A DNA stretch of 64,000 nucleotides from Ilumatobacteraceae bacterium. GTDB lineage: Bacteria > Actinomycetota > Acidimicrobiia > Acidimicrobiales > Ilumatobacteraceae. The stretch is from the NCBI GenBank assembly GCA_021298435.1, contig JAJTFJ010000006.1, positions 1 through 64,000 on the forward strand, read 5' to 3'. Below, piece after piece: positions 33,231-41,535 of this stretch (within the stretch, counting starts at the first letter, position 1; every line of letters begins with the position of its first letter). Under the pieces are notes generated by a model, which saw only the letters and a list, made by a program, of their open reading frames with translations, made no database searches and had not been told where the DNA came from. The position numbers were made by a program, and so were the translations under genes.

Positions 33231-35002
33231 CCAACTTGATACACGCCGGTCCAATCAATTCCCCAGTTACTGATGGACCTTTGGATTTGTCCATTGGGTA
33301 GTTGGAGAACTCCGACACCAGCAATCTTGTTGGTCGTGAAGAGCGAGTAATAGAACCGATTAAGGGATCCCATCACCGCATTCTTTTGAATGTATGAGGT
33401 GGCTTGTCGAAAATAGGTAGCCGCATCGCTTGCACTTGCTTGTGCCTGTCCTGCATAGAGGAAGTCATCAATCTTTGTGTCGTCGTGATGATTGAGTCCG
33501 AGAACGGGCCCCAGGGAAGCGCCAAATAATTGCTTCACCGGATTCATGCTGAATTTTGTGTAGGCATTGGTCACAAGGAACGGAATGTTGAAAGCTGCGT
33601 CAGTACCTTCCAGAAGTGTGATGGGAATAGCGTCGTAGGCGTTGTAATAGCCACCCTTGTCAAGTTGTGGTGAAGCATTGAAGGCTTTTGCGATGATGAC
33701 CGCACCTTCTTCAATGACGTACTCAGCCTTGATGTTGCACTTCGACCACGTTGACTTCAGGAACTGGGCATTCAATTGCGTTGTTGTGCTCGTGTCTGCG
33801 GGGAAAGTGAACTGAAGCGATGTCTCTCCACTTTCCTTCTTATAGGCATTCACATACTCCTGGGCTTTGTCGCTATTGAACTCAGGGAAGTTCTCGGTCG
33901 AGAACATAAGGCTGGTGGGTCCAACTATTGATTCGGCGACAGATGTTTCATCTTTGGTTCGAACTTTGACAAAGTTGCTTCGATCAATACATGAGAGCAC
34001 AGCTTGCCTTGCTGACAGATATTGAAACGGTGATCCCGGCTTGCCTTGATTCAGCCACAGTGATGGGTAGTACTCATCGGGCGACTTGGTTTCTTTCACT
34101 GTTGACCGAGAACGAAGATCAACAATGGTGGCGGAATCTGTTGCTGCGGAAAAGAATCCCGCATCGAGAGTCTCGCTACGAACTGCCCCTGCTCTTTGTG
34201 ATGCTTCCTTGACGTTCTGGAACGTGATTGCATCGAGATAGGGCAATTGCGTATTGGTGATGGGATCCTTTCTCCAGTAGGAAGCGTTGCGTGTCACGGT
34301 CATTTCGTTTGGATTCCATGCCTCAATTTTGAATGGACCGGTGCCAATTGGACTCTGGCCGCATGTCTTGGCATCTTGAAGTTGGCGTGGTGACCTCATG
34401 AAGAATCGCCCTGACGCATACAACGTCGATCGGAAGTCGTATTGAGGACGATCAAGGGTGAATTCAACGACGTAGTCAGAGAGCGCTTGGAAAGAGTTGA
34501 TGTTTGCGGTGAATGCTGTGCCGGTGCCGATTGTGTACGCCGTGGCGGCGAGTCCTTGTGGACCACTCGCTGCATAAGCGCCGAGTGCGACACGACCAGT
34601 AATGGCGTTGAAATTCGCTACGACTGCCGCAGCATCGAATCGTGTTCCGTCGTGGAATGAGATTCCTTTTCGCAGTGTGATTGTCCACGTCTTGAGGTCA
34701 ACTGATGAGGTGGCGCCCTGTGCGAGCAAGCCAACCATCTGGCCCGTCTCGGATTTTTCAAAGAGTGTCTCGTAGATGGTGCGCGTAGCCATGAGAGCAG
34801 AGTTAGCCGGATTATTGCCGACACAGAAACCAGGGAGGCTGTCGAAGATGCCGACTTTGATTTCTCCTCCGTACCGTGCGGGTGGGGTAGACGTCGTTGA
34901 CGTTGCAGCGTCATTTCCGGATGAACACGACATTGCTACGACAGCACTTGCAAGAATTAGTGCAATCGCTCGTCTTTGTTTCTGACCTCGTGAGTATGGC
35001 AT
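33227..35002 (-). CDS. Family-5 ABC substrate-binding lipoprotein (paralogue 1)
   Basis: A 591-residue solute-binding protein of the oligopeptide/dipeptide (SBP_bac_5) family. The start is ATG 35002 after CAGGAGAAG, not the track start. A signal peptide ends at a lipobox-like VVAMSC, so a lipid anchor is likely, followed by a Thr/Ser linker. Family segments: GGEIKVGIFDSLPGFCV, LKTWTITLRKGISFHDGT and PIGTGPFKIEAWNPNEMTV. It is clearly paralogous to the proteins at 36566 and 45059 (compare GIDWTGVYQVG and GIDWTGVYKK at the C-termini). No permease gene is next to it, so it may feed the operon at 40.5-46.8 kb. Confidence 0.88.
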   Translation of the reverse strand: MPYSRGQKQRRAIALILASAVVAMSCSSGNDAATSTTSTPPARYGGEIKVGIFDSLPGFCVGNNPANSALMATRTIYETLFEKSETGQMVGLLAQGATSSVDLKTWTITLRKGISFHDGTRFDAAAVVANFNAITGRVALGAYAASGPQGLAATAYTIGTGTAFTANINSFQALSDYVVEFTLDRPQYDFRSTLYASGRFFMRSPRQLQDAKTCGQSPIGTGPFKIEAWNPNEMTVTRNASYWRKDPITNTQLPYLDAITFQNVKEASQRAGAVRSETLDAGFFSAATDSATIVDLRSRSTVKETKSPDEYYPSLWLNQGKPGSPFQYLSARQAVLSCIDRSNFVKVRTKDETSVAESIVGPTSLMFSTENFPEFNSDKAQEYVNAYKKESGETSLQFTFPADTSTTTQLNAQFLKSTWSKCNIKAEYVIEEGAVIIAKAFNASPQLDKGGYYNAYDAIPITLLEGTDAAFNIPFLVTNAYTKFSMNPVKQLFGASLGPVLGLNHHDDTKIDDFLYAGQAQASASDAATYFRQATSYIQKNAVMGSLNRFYYSLFTTNKIAGVGVLQLPNGQIQRSISNWGIDWTGVYQVG

Positions 35003-35136
35003 CGGCTTCTCCTGGCTGTTGAAGAGGTGTTCTCTCAAGACAACCGTAGGTATCGACTAATGAACTGACTTGACTATTTCATACCTAGATGAGTTTGGTT
35101 CATTTGTTCAAATGATTATTCCGTATGTTTCACTGC

Positions 35137-35568
35137 ATGAATCTCATTGATGATGACAAGGTCAAAAACAAATCCGTTGCTGTTGCAGTCACTCACGATC
35201 ATGCGCACGTATTTCTGTTGAATGATGAGTCAACTGCGCCGATAGCGATTGTTGGTCGAGCCGAGCCAGAGAACATTCATGTTCGTAGTGCACAAGCTCA
35301 TCACGGACATGCTTCCGAGAACGGAGAGGTGAACTACTTTGCAGACCTTTCAACTCACATTCAGAATGCTTCCAGTGTCTTGCTACTTGGACACGGAACT
35401 GGGAAAGCAAATGCTGCTGAACGCTTCTCTCACTATCTGCGAGATCATCAGAAGCCGATTGCGATAAAAGTGTTAGCGCTAGAGACGGTGAATCTGCCTG
35501 CACTCAGTAACGGTGAAATCGTGCATGAGGCTCATCGCAAATGGAGAGAACTCGTATCGCGCTCGTAG
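35137..35568 (+). CDS. Hypothetical 143-residue protein, possibly eRF1/Host-attachment-like fold
   Basis: Not recognised with confidence. The segment AHVFLLNDESTAPIAIVGRA followed by SSVLLLGHGTGKANAAERF and PIAIKVLAL resembles, by pattern only, the nucleotide- or RNA-binding-like alpha/beta domains of bacterial eRF1-type proteins. His-rich middle (AQAHHGHASENGE). TATGTT at 35124 lies seven bases before ATG 35137, so this start is preferred over the track's ATG 35125. It sits alone between a binding-protein gene and an SDR gene. Confidence 0.5.
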   Translation: MNLIDDDKVKNKSVAVAVTHDHAHVFLLNDESTAPIAIVGRAEPENIHVRSAQAHHGHASENGEVNYFADLSTHIQNASSVLLLGHGTGKANAAERFSHYLRDHQKPIAIKVLALETVNLPALSNGEIVHEAHRKWRELVSRS

Positions 35569-35577
35569 GCGAAATGA

Positions 35578-36324
35578 CTACGACCATCCGCCAGAGAAAG
35601 AGACGAACTGGCCAGTTGCAAATGTGCTCTTGCCGTCGAGGTACGGCATGCAGAAGTGTGCAAACTCATCCACTCCACCAAGTCGGTTGAGGGGAACTTG
35701 CGACTCAATCTTCTTTCGTGTCTCGGGATCATCGGCCCCTGTTGCTCGGCGAAACTCGGGGAAGTCCATAAAGTTTGTTCCGACGGCGTTGACTTGCACA
35801 TTGTTCTTGGCCATTTCCATCGCGGAGTTCTTGGCGAGCATGGTGGCAGCTGATCTCATGGAGGAATACAACGGCGCACCGGGCGTAGGGCGGGCGGCGG
35901 ACGCACTGGTGATGAGCAGAACCTGACCCGACCGCTGGGTCACCATGGTGGGCAATGTGGCTTTGAGGAACTCATACGGAGCGACGACGCAGCCGTTGTA
36001 GACCTTGTCGAGGTCCTCTCTGCTGGACTTGAGAATGGAACCCGTAACGATGAGTCCTGAGAACATGACAGCCGAGTCAATGCGACCAAAGACGTCAAGG
36101 GCGGTCTGCACCAGTTTCTGAGGATTCTCTGGTCGAGTGAGGTCCCGAACTTGGGAAACGCTCGCAACCGTTGCCCCAAGAGCCTCAAGCTCTGCCACTA
36201 GGCCATCTGCGGGGTCGCCGACGACGATGTCGTACCCAGAAGCAGCCAGGGCCCTCGCCAGGGGTGGGCCGACATAAAAGCTGCCGTCATTGATGATGGC
36301 GACGGGACGAGTGTGCTGGGTCAT
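35578..36324 (-). CDS. SDR-family protein with altered active site
   Basis: A 248-residue short-chain dehydrogenase/reductase. The overall fold is clear (YDIVVGDPADG, DVFGRIDSAVMFSG, VLLITSASAARPTPGAPLY, VQVNAVGTNF, FATGQFVSFSGGWS). Two hallmarks are altered: the glycine-rich TGxxxGxG is NDGSFYVGPP, and Y-x-x-x-K reads YSSMR, with Arg for the catalytic Lys. It may bind another cofactor or act on an unusual substrate. The start is ATG 36324 after AGGGAG; the track ORF runs 58 codons further through the repeat region. Confidence 0.8.
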   Translation of the reverse strand: MTQHTRPVAIINDGSFYVGPPLARALAASGYDIVVGDPADGLVAELEALGATVASVSQVRDLTRPENPQKLVQTALDVFGRIDSAVMFSGLIVTGSILKSSREDLDKVYNGCVVAPYEFLKATLPTMVTQRSGQVLLITSASAARPTPGAPLYSSMRSAATMLAKNSAMEMAKNNVQVNAVGTNFMDFPEFRRATGADDPETRKKIESQVPLNRLGGVDEFAHFCMPYLDGKSTFATGQFVSFSGGWS

Positions 36325-36402
36325 GAGATTCTCCCTTGAGCGATGGGGAGAACCTAGTGGAAGGCGCCGGGAGGGGGTTGAGTGACCCCTATTCGAGGCA
36401 TG

Positions 36403-36458
36403 CAAGTAATTGCTGAATACAAGTAATTGCTGAATACAAGTAATTGCTGAATACAAGT
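36403..36458. repeat. 17-bp tandem repeat, three copies
   Basis: CAAGTAATTGCTGAATA occurs three times in a row (36403-36419, 36420-36436, 36437-36453) and is followed by a partial CAAGT. It lies in the 241-base non-coding stretch between the SDR gene and binding-protein paralogue 2. There are no spacers, so it is not a CRISPR array. Confidence 0.9.
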
Positions 36459-36526
36459 GACAGAGGACACAAATTCTTCCATGCCGCTTGAAATGCACCC
36501 TGTTCCTTGGTCTAGGGTGGCATCAG

Positions 36527-36544
36527 GCACACAAGTGTGTGTGC
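36527..36544 (+). promoter_or_regulatory. Palindrome upstream of binding-protein paralogue 2
   Basis: GCACACA-AGTG-TGTGTGC is a perfect 7-bp inverted repeat ending 21 bases before the ATG at 36566. A similar palindrome lies at the same distance before paralogue 3 (46815-46831). Confidence 0.45.
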
Positions 36545-36565
36545 ACCATTCATGGGGGTATTTGA

Positions 36566-38284
36566 ATGAAAACACAAGGAAGAGTCATTCGTTCGCGAAT
36601 GACAAAGCGCCTGGGGGCAGCACTTAGTGTTGCACTCATTGGCTCAACCCTTGCGGCCACAGGTTCGCAAGCGGCGCCAAAGCCTGAAGCAGGAGCGCCG
36701 AAATACGGCGGAACTGTCACCATGCTGATTGACGGATCAATCGCTGGACATTGTTTCGCAAATGCATTGCCTGGTGGCCCTCTCGGAGCATCTCGCTCGA
36801 TCTATGAGAGCCTTGTTGAGCGAACCAACAAAGGTAAGTACGTCGGATTTCTCGCTGAATCGTTCACCTCAAGTGATAACAAAGTGTGGAACATCAAACT
36901 CCGCTCAGGAATCACGTATTCAAACGGTGAGGCGTTCAATGCTGCATCTGTGAAGCAGAACATTGACATTGGTCGTGGAGCGGTGACGACATACCTTTCA
37001 ACCGGTGTGGGTATCAACTCCAATATTCTGCAAGTTGATGTTGTCGATGATTTGAATGTTCGTGTGACGCTTGAGCGTCCTGACAACGACTTCCTTGGCC
37101 TGATGTATCGCGCTGGTCGCTACGTCATGCGTGCACCAGCTCAGATTGCTGATCGTGCAACTTGTTCGACCAATCCAATTGGCACAGGTCCATTCAAGCT
37201 TCAGTCATTCACGCAAGACGAACAAGTTGTGGTGAAGAACCCAACGTATTGGCGCAAAGATGGCAAGGGTCGTCAGTTGCCATACCTCGACAAGATTGAG
37301 TTCATTGTTGTGAAAGAAGCATCACAGCGTGCAGCATCTGTCCGCCGTGGCACTGCTGATGCAGGCTTCTTCGTGCAGGGCGATGCGACATTCACCAATG
37401 ACTTGGCGAACCGCAAGTCGTTAGTGACTGGCTATAAGTCAACACAGACCGCTTGGGGCCAGTGGATGCCAAACCAGAACAAGGCTGGCTCTCCGTTCAA
37501 GTTCTTGAACTGCCGCTTGGCTGCTGCTCATTCCATTGACTGGAAGAGCTACAACAAGGTGCGTCTGAAGGGTAATGGTGACTATTCCGGCTCAGTTGTC
37601 GGCAAGTCGCACATCATGTACACCAAGAAGGGTGCTCCGACATACAACTTGGCCAAGGCAAAGGATTATCTTGCGAAGTGCAACACAGATCTTGGTGCGG
37701 CTGCTCCAATGAAGATCACGTTGTATGCAGATACCAGTACTCAGTCACAGAACAACACAAAGTTCATTCAGAAGTCGATGGAGAAGGCAGGAATTCTGTT
37801 CAATGCTCCTTTCATCGGTGAGTCTGCTCTGTTGGTCTCCAAGGTCTACAAGGGCGGCGGAAACGACTTTGATTTCGCCGAAGGTACTCCTGCTGAAGGT
37901 GGCTCTCCTGGTTACGTGATTCCGTTCTTCGTGAGTAAGGCATTTATGACTGGAACAGTCAACCCAATCGCCAACACGTCGTACGGCAAGGTGTACAACA
38001 CTGTTATCGCTTTGGGTAACCACAGCGACACCAAGGTTGACGATCTGATTTATGCCGCTCAGGCTGAGAAGGATCCGAAGCTTGCGAAAACGAAGTGGCA
38101 AGCCGCTACTCAGTACATCCAAGAACAGGGTATTGCGATTCCTGCAGTGCACGGTGGTTTCCAGGTGTATGTCAACAACAAGGCAAAGCTTCGCGGAATC
38201 GGAACTTTGAAGATGCCTAGCGGTGATCGTGCAGACACCGTTGAAACAAAGGGCTTCGAGTGGACAGGAATCTGGAAGGGCTAA
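36566..38284 (+). CDS. Family-5 ABC substrate-binding protein (paralogue 2)
   Basis: A 572-residue secreted binding protein with a Sec signal peptide (basic MKTQGRVIRSRMTKRLG, hydrophobic core, cleavage near GSQAAP) and no lipobox Cys. SBP_bac_5 segments: PKYGGTVTMLIDGSIAGHC, NKVWNIKLRSGITYSNGE and PIGTGPFKLQSFTQDEQVV. It is more diverged than paralogues 1 and 3 (FEWTGIWKG ending). GGGGGT precedes the ATG and a strong terminator follows, so it is transcribed alone, an orphan receptor for the nearby permease or for one elsewhere. Confidence 0.88.
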   Translation: MKTQGRVIRSRMTKRLGAALSVALIGSTLAATGSQAAPKPEAGAPKYGGTVTMLIDGSIAGHCFANALPGGPLGASRSIYESLVERTNKGKYVGFLAESFTSSDNKVWNIKLRSGITYSNGEAFNAASVKQNIDIGRGAVTTYLSTGVGINSNILQVDVVDDLNVRVTLERPDNDFLGLMYRAGRYVMRAPAQIADRATCSTNPIGTGPFKLQSFTQDEQVVVKNPTYWRKDGKGRQLPYLDKIEFIVVKEASQRAASVRRGTADAGFFVQGDATFTNDLANRKSLVTGYKSTQTAWGQWMPNQNKAGSPFKFLNCRLAAAHSIDWKSYNKVRLKGNGDYSGSVVGKSHIMYTKKGAPTYNLAKAKDYLAKCNTDLGAAAPMKITLYADTSTQSQNNTKFIQKSMEKAGILFNAPFIGESALLVSKVYKGGGNDFDFAEGTPAEGGSPGYVIPFFVSKAFMTGTVNPIANTSYGKVYNTVIALGNHSDTKVDDLIYAAQAEKDPKLAKTKWQAATQYIQEQGIAIPAVHGGFQVYVNNKAKLRGIGTLKMPSGDRADTVETKGFEWTGIWKG

Positions 38285-38308
38285 GCCCATCTAGAACAAC
38301 TTCTACGG

Positions 38309-38343
38309 AAGGGACGGTGGCCTTCGGGTCACCGTCCCTTTTG
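38309..38343 (+). terminator. Rho-independent terminator after binding-protein paralogue 2
   Basis: AAGGGACGGTG...CACCGTCCCTT arms (38309-38319 and 38330-38340) around GCCTTCGGGT, with TTTT at the end. The A-rich 5' side is short. Confidence 0.85.
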
Positions 38344-38376
38344 CATTCCAGGGCTAGTCAGAGCCTTGCGAGCGCC

Positions 38377-38391
38377 TACGGTATGCATATG
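38377..38391 (+). promoter_or_regulatory. Leaderless-type -10 element before acyl-CoA synthetase
   Basis: TACGGT (38377-38382), six bases, ATG at 38389. This favours 38389 over ATG 38383 and over the far-upstream track start inside the previous gene. Confidence 0.5.
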
Positions 38392-39921
38392 AAGGTTGCT
38401 CTCACAATTGTCGATCATCTCCGCCGTGCCGAGCAGGTATATGGCGATCGAATTGCCATCATTGATGAGCCGGATCAGCCGGGGGAGTCATGGGGTTCCA
38501 TCACCTATACCGAGATGGCTCGTCGCGCTCGGGCGCAAGCAGCAGGTCTGGATGCGCTCGGAGTACCACAGGGTGCACGCGTTGCAATGGTGTCGCAAAA
38601 CTCGGCCCGTCTGCTGACGGCGTTCTTCGGTGTGAGTGGGTATGGGCGCGTGCTCGTGCCCATCAATTTCCGACTCGTTGCTGAAGAAGTGAAGTACATC
38701 ATCGAGCATTGCGGGGCTGAGGTGCTGATTATTGATCCGGAACTTGAAGAGGCTCTGTCTGATGTGCAGGCCAAACATAAGTTCATCATCGGTGCAGAAT
38801 CTGACGCGGTCTTGTACAAGTTCGATACGCAGCCCAACTCGTGGGTGCCAGATGAGGATTCCACCGCCACGATTAACTACACCAGTGGTACAACGGCTCG
38901 TCCGAAGGGTGTGCAACTCACGCATCGAAGTCTGTGGGTGAACTCTGCAGTCTTCGGGTGGCAGATGAATGTCAATGAGAGCGATGTGTATCTGCACACT
39001 CTGCCTCAATTCCACGTCAACGGCTGGGGAATGGTGTATGCCGTGACGTCAATGGGTGGAACGCACGTGATCTTGCGCAAGGTGGACGGAGCGGAGATTC
39101 TGTCTCGCATCAATCGTCACGGCGTGACGATGCTATGCGGTGCACCGGCGGTGGCGAACATGATTTTGGATGCATCGAGTGAATCCAATGCGTCTACTCG
39201 GCGAGGCGAGGTGCGAATGGTCGTCGCAGGCGCTCCGCCACCAACCAAGACAATTGAGCGAATTGAATCCGAACTTGGTTGGGAGTTTGTACAGATCTAC
39301 GGATTAACAGAGACCTCGCCATTGCTCACCATGAACCGCTCTCGTCAGGAATGGAAGTCATTGTCTCCCAGTGAACGTGCGAGCAAGTTGGCTGCGGCCG
39401 GCTCACCTGCTCTGGGCGTCGAAGTAGAGATTGATCCATCAGGAGAAGTGCTCGCACGTGGCAACACAGTGATGGGTGGCTACTGGAACCAGCCCGAAGA
39501 GACCGGCAAGGCCATTGTTGACGGATGGTTTCGTACGGGAGATGGTGGTTACTTGGGCGAGAACCATTACCTCACGATTGCAGATCGCAAGAAAGACGTC
39601 ATTGTGTCTGGTGGGGAGAATGTCTCATCTATTGAGGTGGAGGACGCAGTGTTCTCACATCCTGAAGTTGCAGAGGTCGCTGTCATCGGTATTCCCGACG
39701 AAAAGTGGGGCGAGAAAGTATTGGCACTTGTTGTGAAGTCACCTGGTTCGTCACTGACTGAAGCTGACCTCATTGCTCATGTACGAACCAAACTCGCTGC
39801 GTACAAGTGCCCCAAGGTTGTGGAGTTCAGAACCGAACTTGCTCGCACGGCCACAGGCAAATTGCAGAAGTTCATTCTTCGTGCGCCCTACTGGGAAGGC
39901 TTCGAGCGCCAAGTGAACTAA
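38389..39921 (+). CDS. Acyl-CoA synthetase (AMP-forming)
   Basis: A 510-residue adenylate-forming enzyme: INYTSGTTARPKGVQLTHRS (ATP loop), LPQFHVNGWGMVYAVTSMGG, QIYGLTETSPLLTMN, DGWFRTGDGGYLGEN, IADRKKDVIVSGGENVSSIE and ARTATGKLQKFILR with the C-terminal Lys. The LPQFHVNGWG and TETSP segments resemble the medium-chain acyl-CoA ligase/AMP-dependent branch that includes plant AAE proteins. The start at ATG 38389 is chosen from the -10 spacing. It lies between a terminator and the convergent AlkB-like gene. Confidence 0.87.
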   Translation: MKVALTIVDHLRRAEQVYGDRIAIIDEPDQPGESWGSITYTEMARRARAQAAGLDALGVPQGARVAMVSQNSARLLTAFFGVSGYGRVLVPINFRLVAEEVKYIIEHCGAEVLIIDPELEEALSDVQAKHKFIIGAESDAVLYKFDTQPNSWVPDEDSTATINYTSGTTARPKGVQLTHRSLWVNSAVFGWQMNVNESDVYLHTLPQFHVNGWGMVYAVTSMGGTHVILRKVDGAEILSRINRHGVTMLCGAPAVANMILDASSESNASTRRGEVRMVVAGAPPPTKTIERIESELGWEFVQIYGLTETSPLLTMNRSRQEWKSLSPSERASKLAAAGSPALGVEVEIDPSGEVLARGNTVMGGYWNQPEETGKAIVDGWFRTGDGGYLGENHYLTIADRKKDVIVSGGENVSSIEVEDAVFSHPEVAEVAVIGIPDEKWGEKVLALVVKSPGSSLTEADLIAHVRTKLAAYKCPKVVEFRTELARTATGKLQKFILRAPYWEGFERQVN

Positions 39922-39926
39922 TTTGT

Positions 39927-40535
39927 TCAATAAGTCGACAAGAGTCGTCTGAACGTGAGATTGATACGTGGGTCAGTAATACGGGGCATTTTGGGAATGC
40001 GATGCTCCCAGCATTTTTGACTGAGTCCTGACATCACGAGGAGAGACCCATGTCCGAGAGGAGCCGACACCACCTCGCCAGTCTCACGGTGTCTCATGTC
40101 GAACCGACGCTCAGCACCTAAGGAGATGGATGCGATCAGAGGCTCAGGGCCGTTGATGAGTTCATCATCAGAGTGCCAACCGAGGTGGTCGTTGCCGTCT
40201 CGATAGAAATTCACGAGCACACCGTTAAATGAATGAGCGGTTTGCCTTTCACATTGTTCACGAATACTTCGAAGAAGGGGAGTCCACGGCTGAGGTGTGC
40301 GAGCACTACCTGAATACGCGTAGGTCTGTCCTTCGGAGTGCCACGTAGAGAGGCGAGGTTCGTCAACGACTTTGCCGTACATCAACAGGCGTTGCTGCTC
40401 CCAGGCATTTTCTCGTATGAGTTCAAGGAGAGCCGCATCGGCTTCATCTTCGGTGAGAAACTCCGGAACGAGGAGCGCCGAACCGTCCCCAGACAAAAGC
40501 TCTCCACCAAATGGAAATGACTGCTGAACAGCCAC
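39927..40535 (-). CDS. AlkB-family 2-oxoglutarate/Fe(II) dioxygenase
   Basis: A 202-residue dioxygenase of the ALKBH2/3-like type, which oxidatively removes alkyl groups from DNA or RNA bases. The Fe ligands are in LGWHSDDE (HxD) and WEHRIPK, and the 2OG-binding Arg lies in RINLTFRR. NFYRDGNDHLG and GHGSLLVMSG are also family segments. The GTG at 40535 lies 7 bases after the DppF-type stop; the track start would overlap that gene. It is therefore the last gene of the ABC-transporter operon, an unusual place for a repair enzyme. It has no helicase or Ada neighbour. Confidence 0.85.
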   Translation of the reverse strand: MAVQQSFPFGGELLSGDGSALLVPEFLTEDEADAALLELIRENAWEQQRLLMYGKVVDEPRLSTWHSEGQTYAYSGSARTPQPWTPLLRSIREQCERQTAHSFNGVLVNFYRDGNDHLGWHSDDELINGPEPLIASISLGAERRFDMRHRETGEVVSAPLGHGSLLVMSGLSQKCWEHRIPKMPRITDPRINLTFRRLLSTY

Positions 40536-40542
40536 CGGGGAA

Positions 40543-41535
40543 TTACTCGCCGACGGGGTGATGGCAGGCCACGAAGTGGCCCAATGAGACCTCGCGAAGT
40601 TGTGGCTCTTCCTGAGCACACAAATCGGAAGCCTGTGGGCAGCGCGTACGGAAACGGCAGCCCGATGGAGGGTTCAAAGGTGACGGTGGCTCGCCCTGAA
40701 TCAGATTGCCCGAGATGGGGCGATCTGGGTCGGGGATGGGTACAGAACCAACAAGAGCCTTCGTGTAGTGGTGCTTGGTGTTCTGGTACAACTCCTCAGG
40801 CGGAGCAACCTCACATACCTTGCCCAGATACATCACCATCACGCGGGTACTGACTGCCTTCACAACTGCGAGGTCGTGGGAGATGAAAATCAGTGTGAGG
40901 CCATAACGGTCCTTCATGTCCTGAAGCAGGTTCAGAATCTGTGCTTGCACACTCACGTCGAGTGCTGACACTGGCTCGTCACAAATGATCATCGTTGGGT
41001 CAAGTGCCAAGGACCGGGCGATGCTGATTCGCTGACACTGGCCACCTGAGAACTCATATGAGCGACGATCACGCACAACCGCTGGATCGAGGTTGGCTGC
41101 GAGAAGCAGTTCATCGATCTTTGCGCTGATCTCTACCTCGTTGCCACGATTCCATACCCGCAGTGGTTCTGCGATGACTTCGCTAACAGGAAGGCGAGGA
41201 TCAAGTGAGCTCACAGGGTCCTGGAAGATCATCTGCATCGCAGGACGCATATCGCGCAGTTCCTTCTTACCCATGGTGGTGAGCTCCTTGGAAAGGAAGT
41301 TCACTGAGCCACCGGTGGGCTTAGGAAGTTGAAGAATTGCTTTACCAAGGGTGGACTTGCCACAACCTGACTCACCCACAACGGCGAGAGTTTCGCCGCG
41401 AATGAGGTCAAAGCTAACCCCTGACACAGCCTTGACGATTTGGTTCTTGCCGAGTTTGAACTCAACGACGAGATCATTGACCTCGAGAACGACATCGCCT
41501 TCTGGCCGCATGTGGGCCTTTCCGCTACCAGCCAT
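40543..41535 (-). CDS. Peptide-type ABC transporter ATP-binding protein (DppF/OppF-like)
   Basis: A 330-residue ATPase: Walker A GESGCGKST, Q-loop MQMIFQDPVSSLDPR, signature YEFSGGQCQRISIARSLA (SGGQC instead of SGGQR), Walker B MIICDEPVSALD and H-loop FISHDLAV. The C-terminal oligopeptide extension with CRFRTRCPQAS resembles the CxxRCP metal/cluster motif of OppD/F. The ATG at 41535 overlaps the preceding TAA (TAATG). It pairs with the RDD-fused ATPase to energise the two permeases. Confidence 0.9.
   Translation of the reverse strand: MAGSGKAHMRPEGDVVLEVNDLVVEFKLGKNQIVKAVSGVSFDLIRGETLAVVGESGCGKSTLGKAILQLPKPTGGSVNFLSKELTTMGKKELRDMRPAMQMIFQDPVSSLDPRLPVSEVIAEPLRVWNRGNEVEISAKIDELLLAANLDPAVVRDRRSYEFSGGQCQRISIARSLALDPTMIICDEPVSALDVSVQAQILNLLQDMKDRYGLTLIFISHDLAVVKAVSTRVMVMYLGKVCEVAPPEELYQNTKHHYTKALVGSVPIPDPDRPISGNLIQGEPPSPLNPPSGCRFRTRCPQASDLCAQEEPQLREVSLGHFVACHHPVGE

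Noticed and set aside
36403-36458. Possible CRISPR repeat unit
   Set aside because: Copies are directly adjacent with no spacers, and there is no cas gene in the window.
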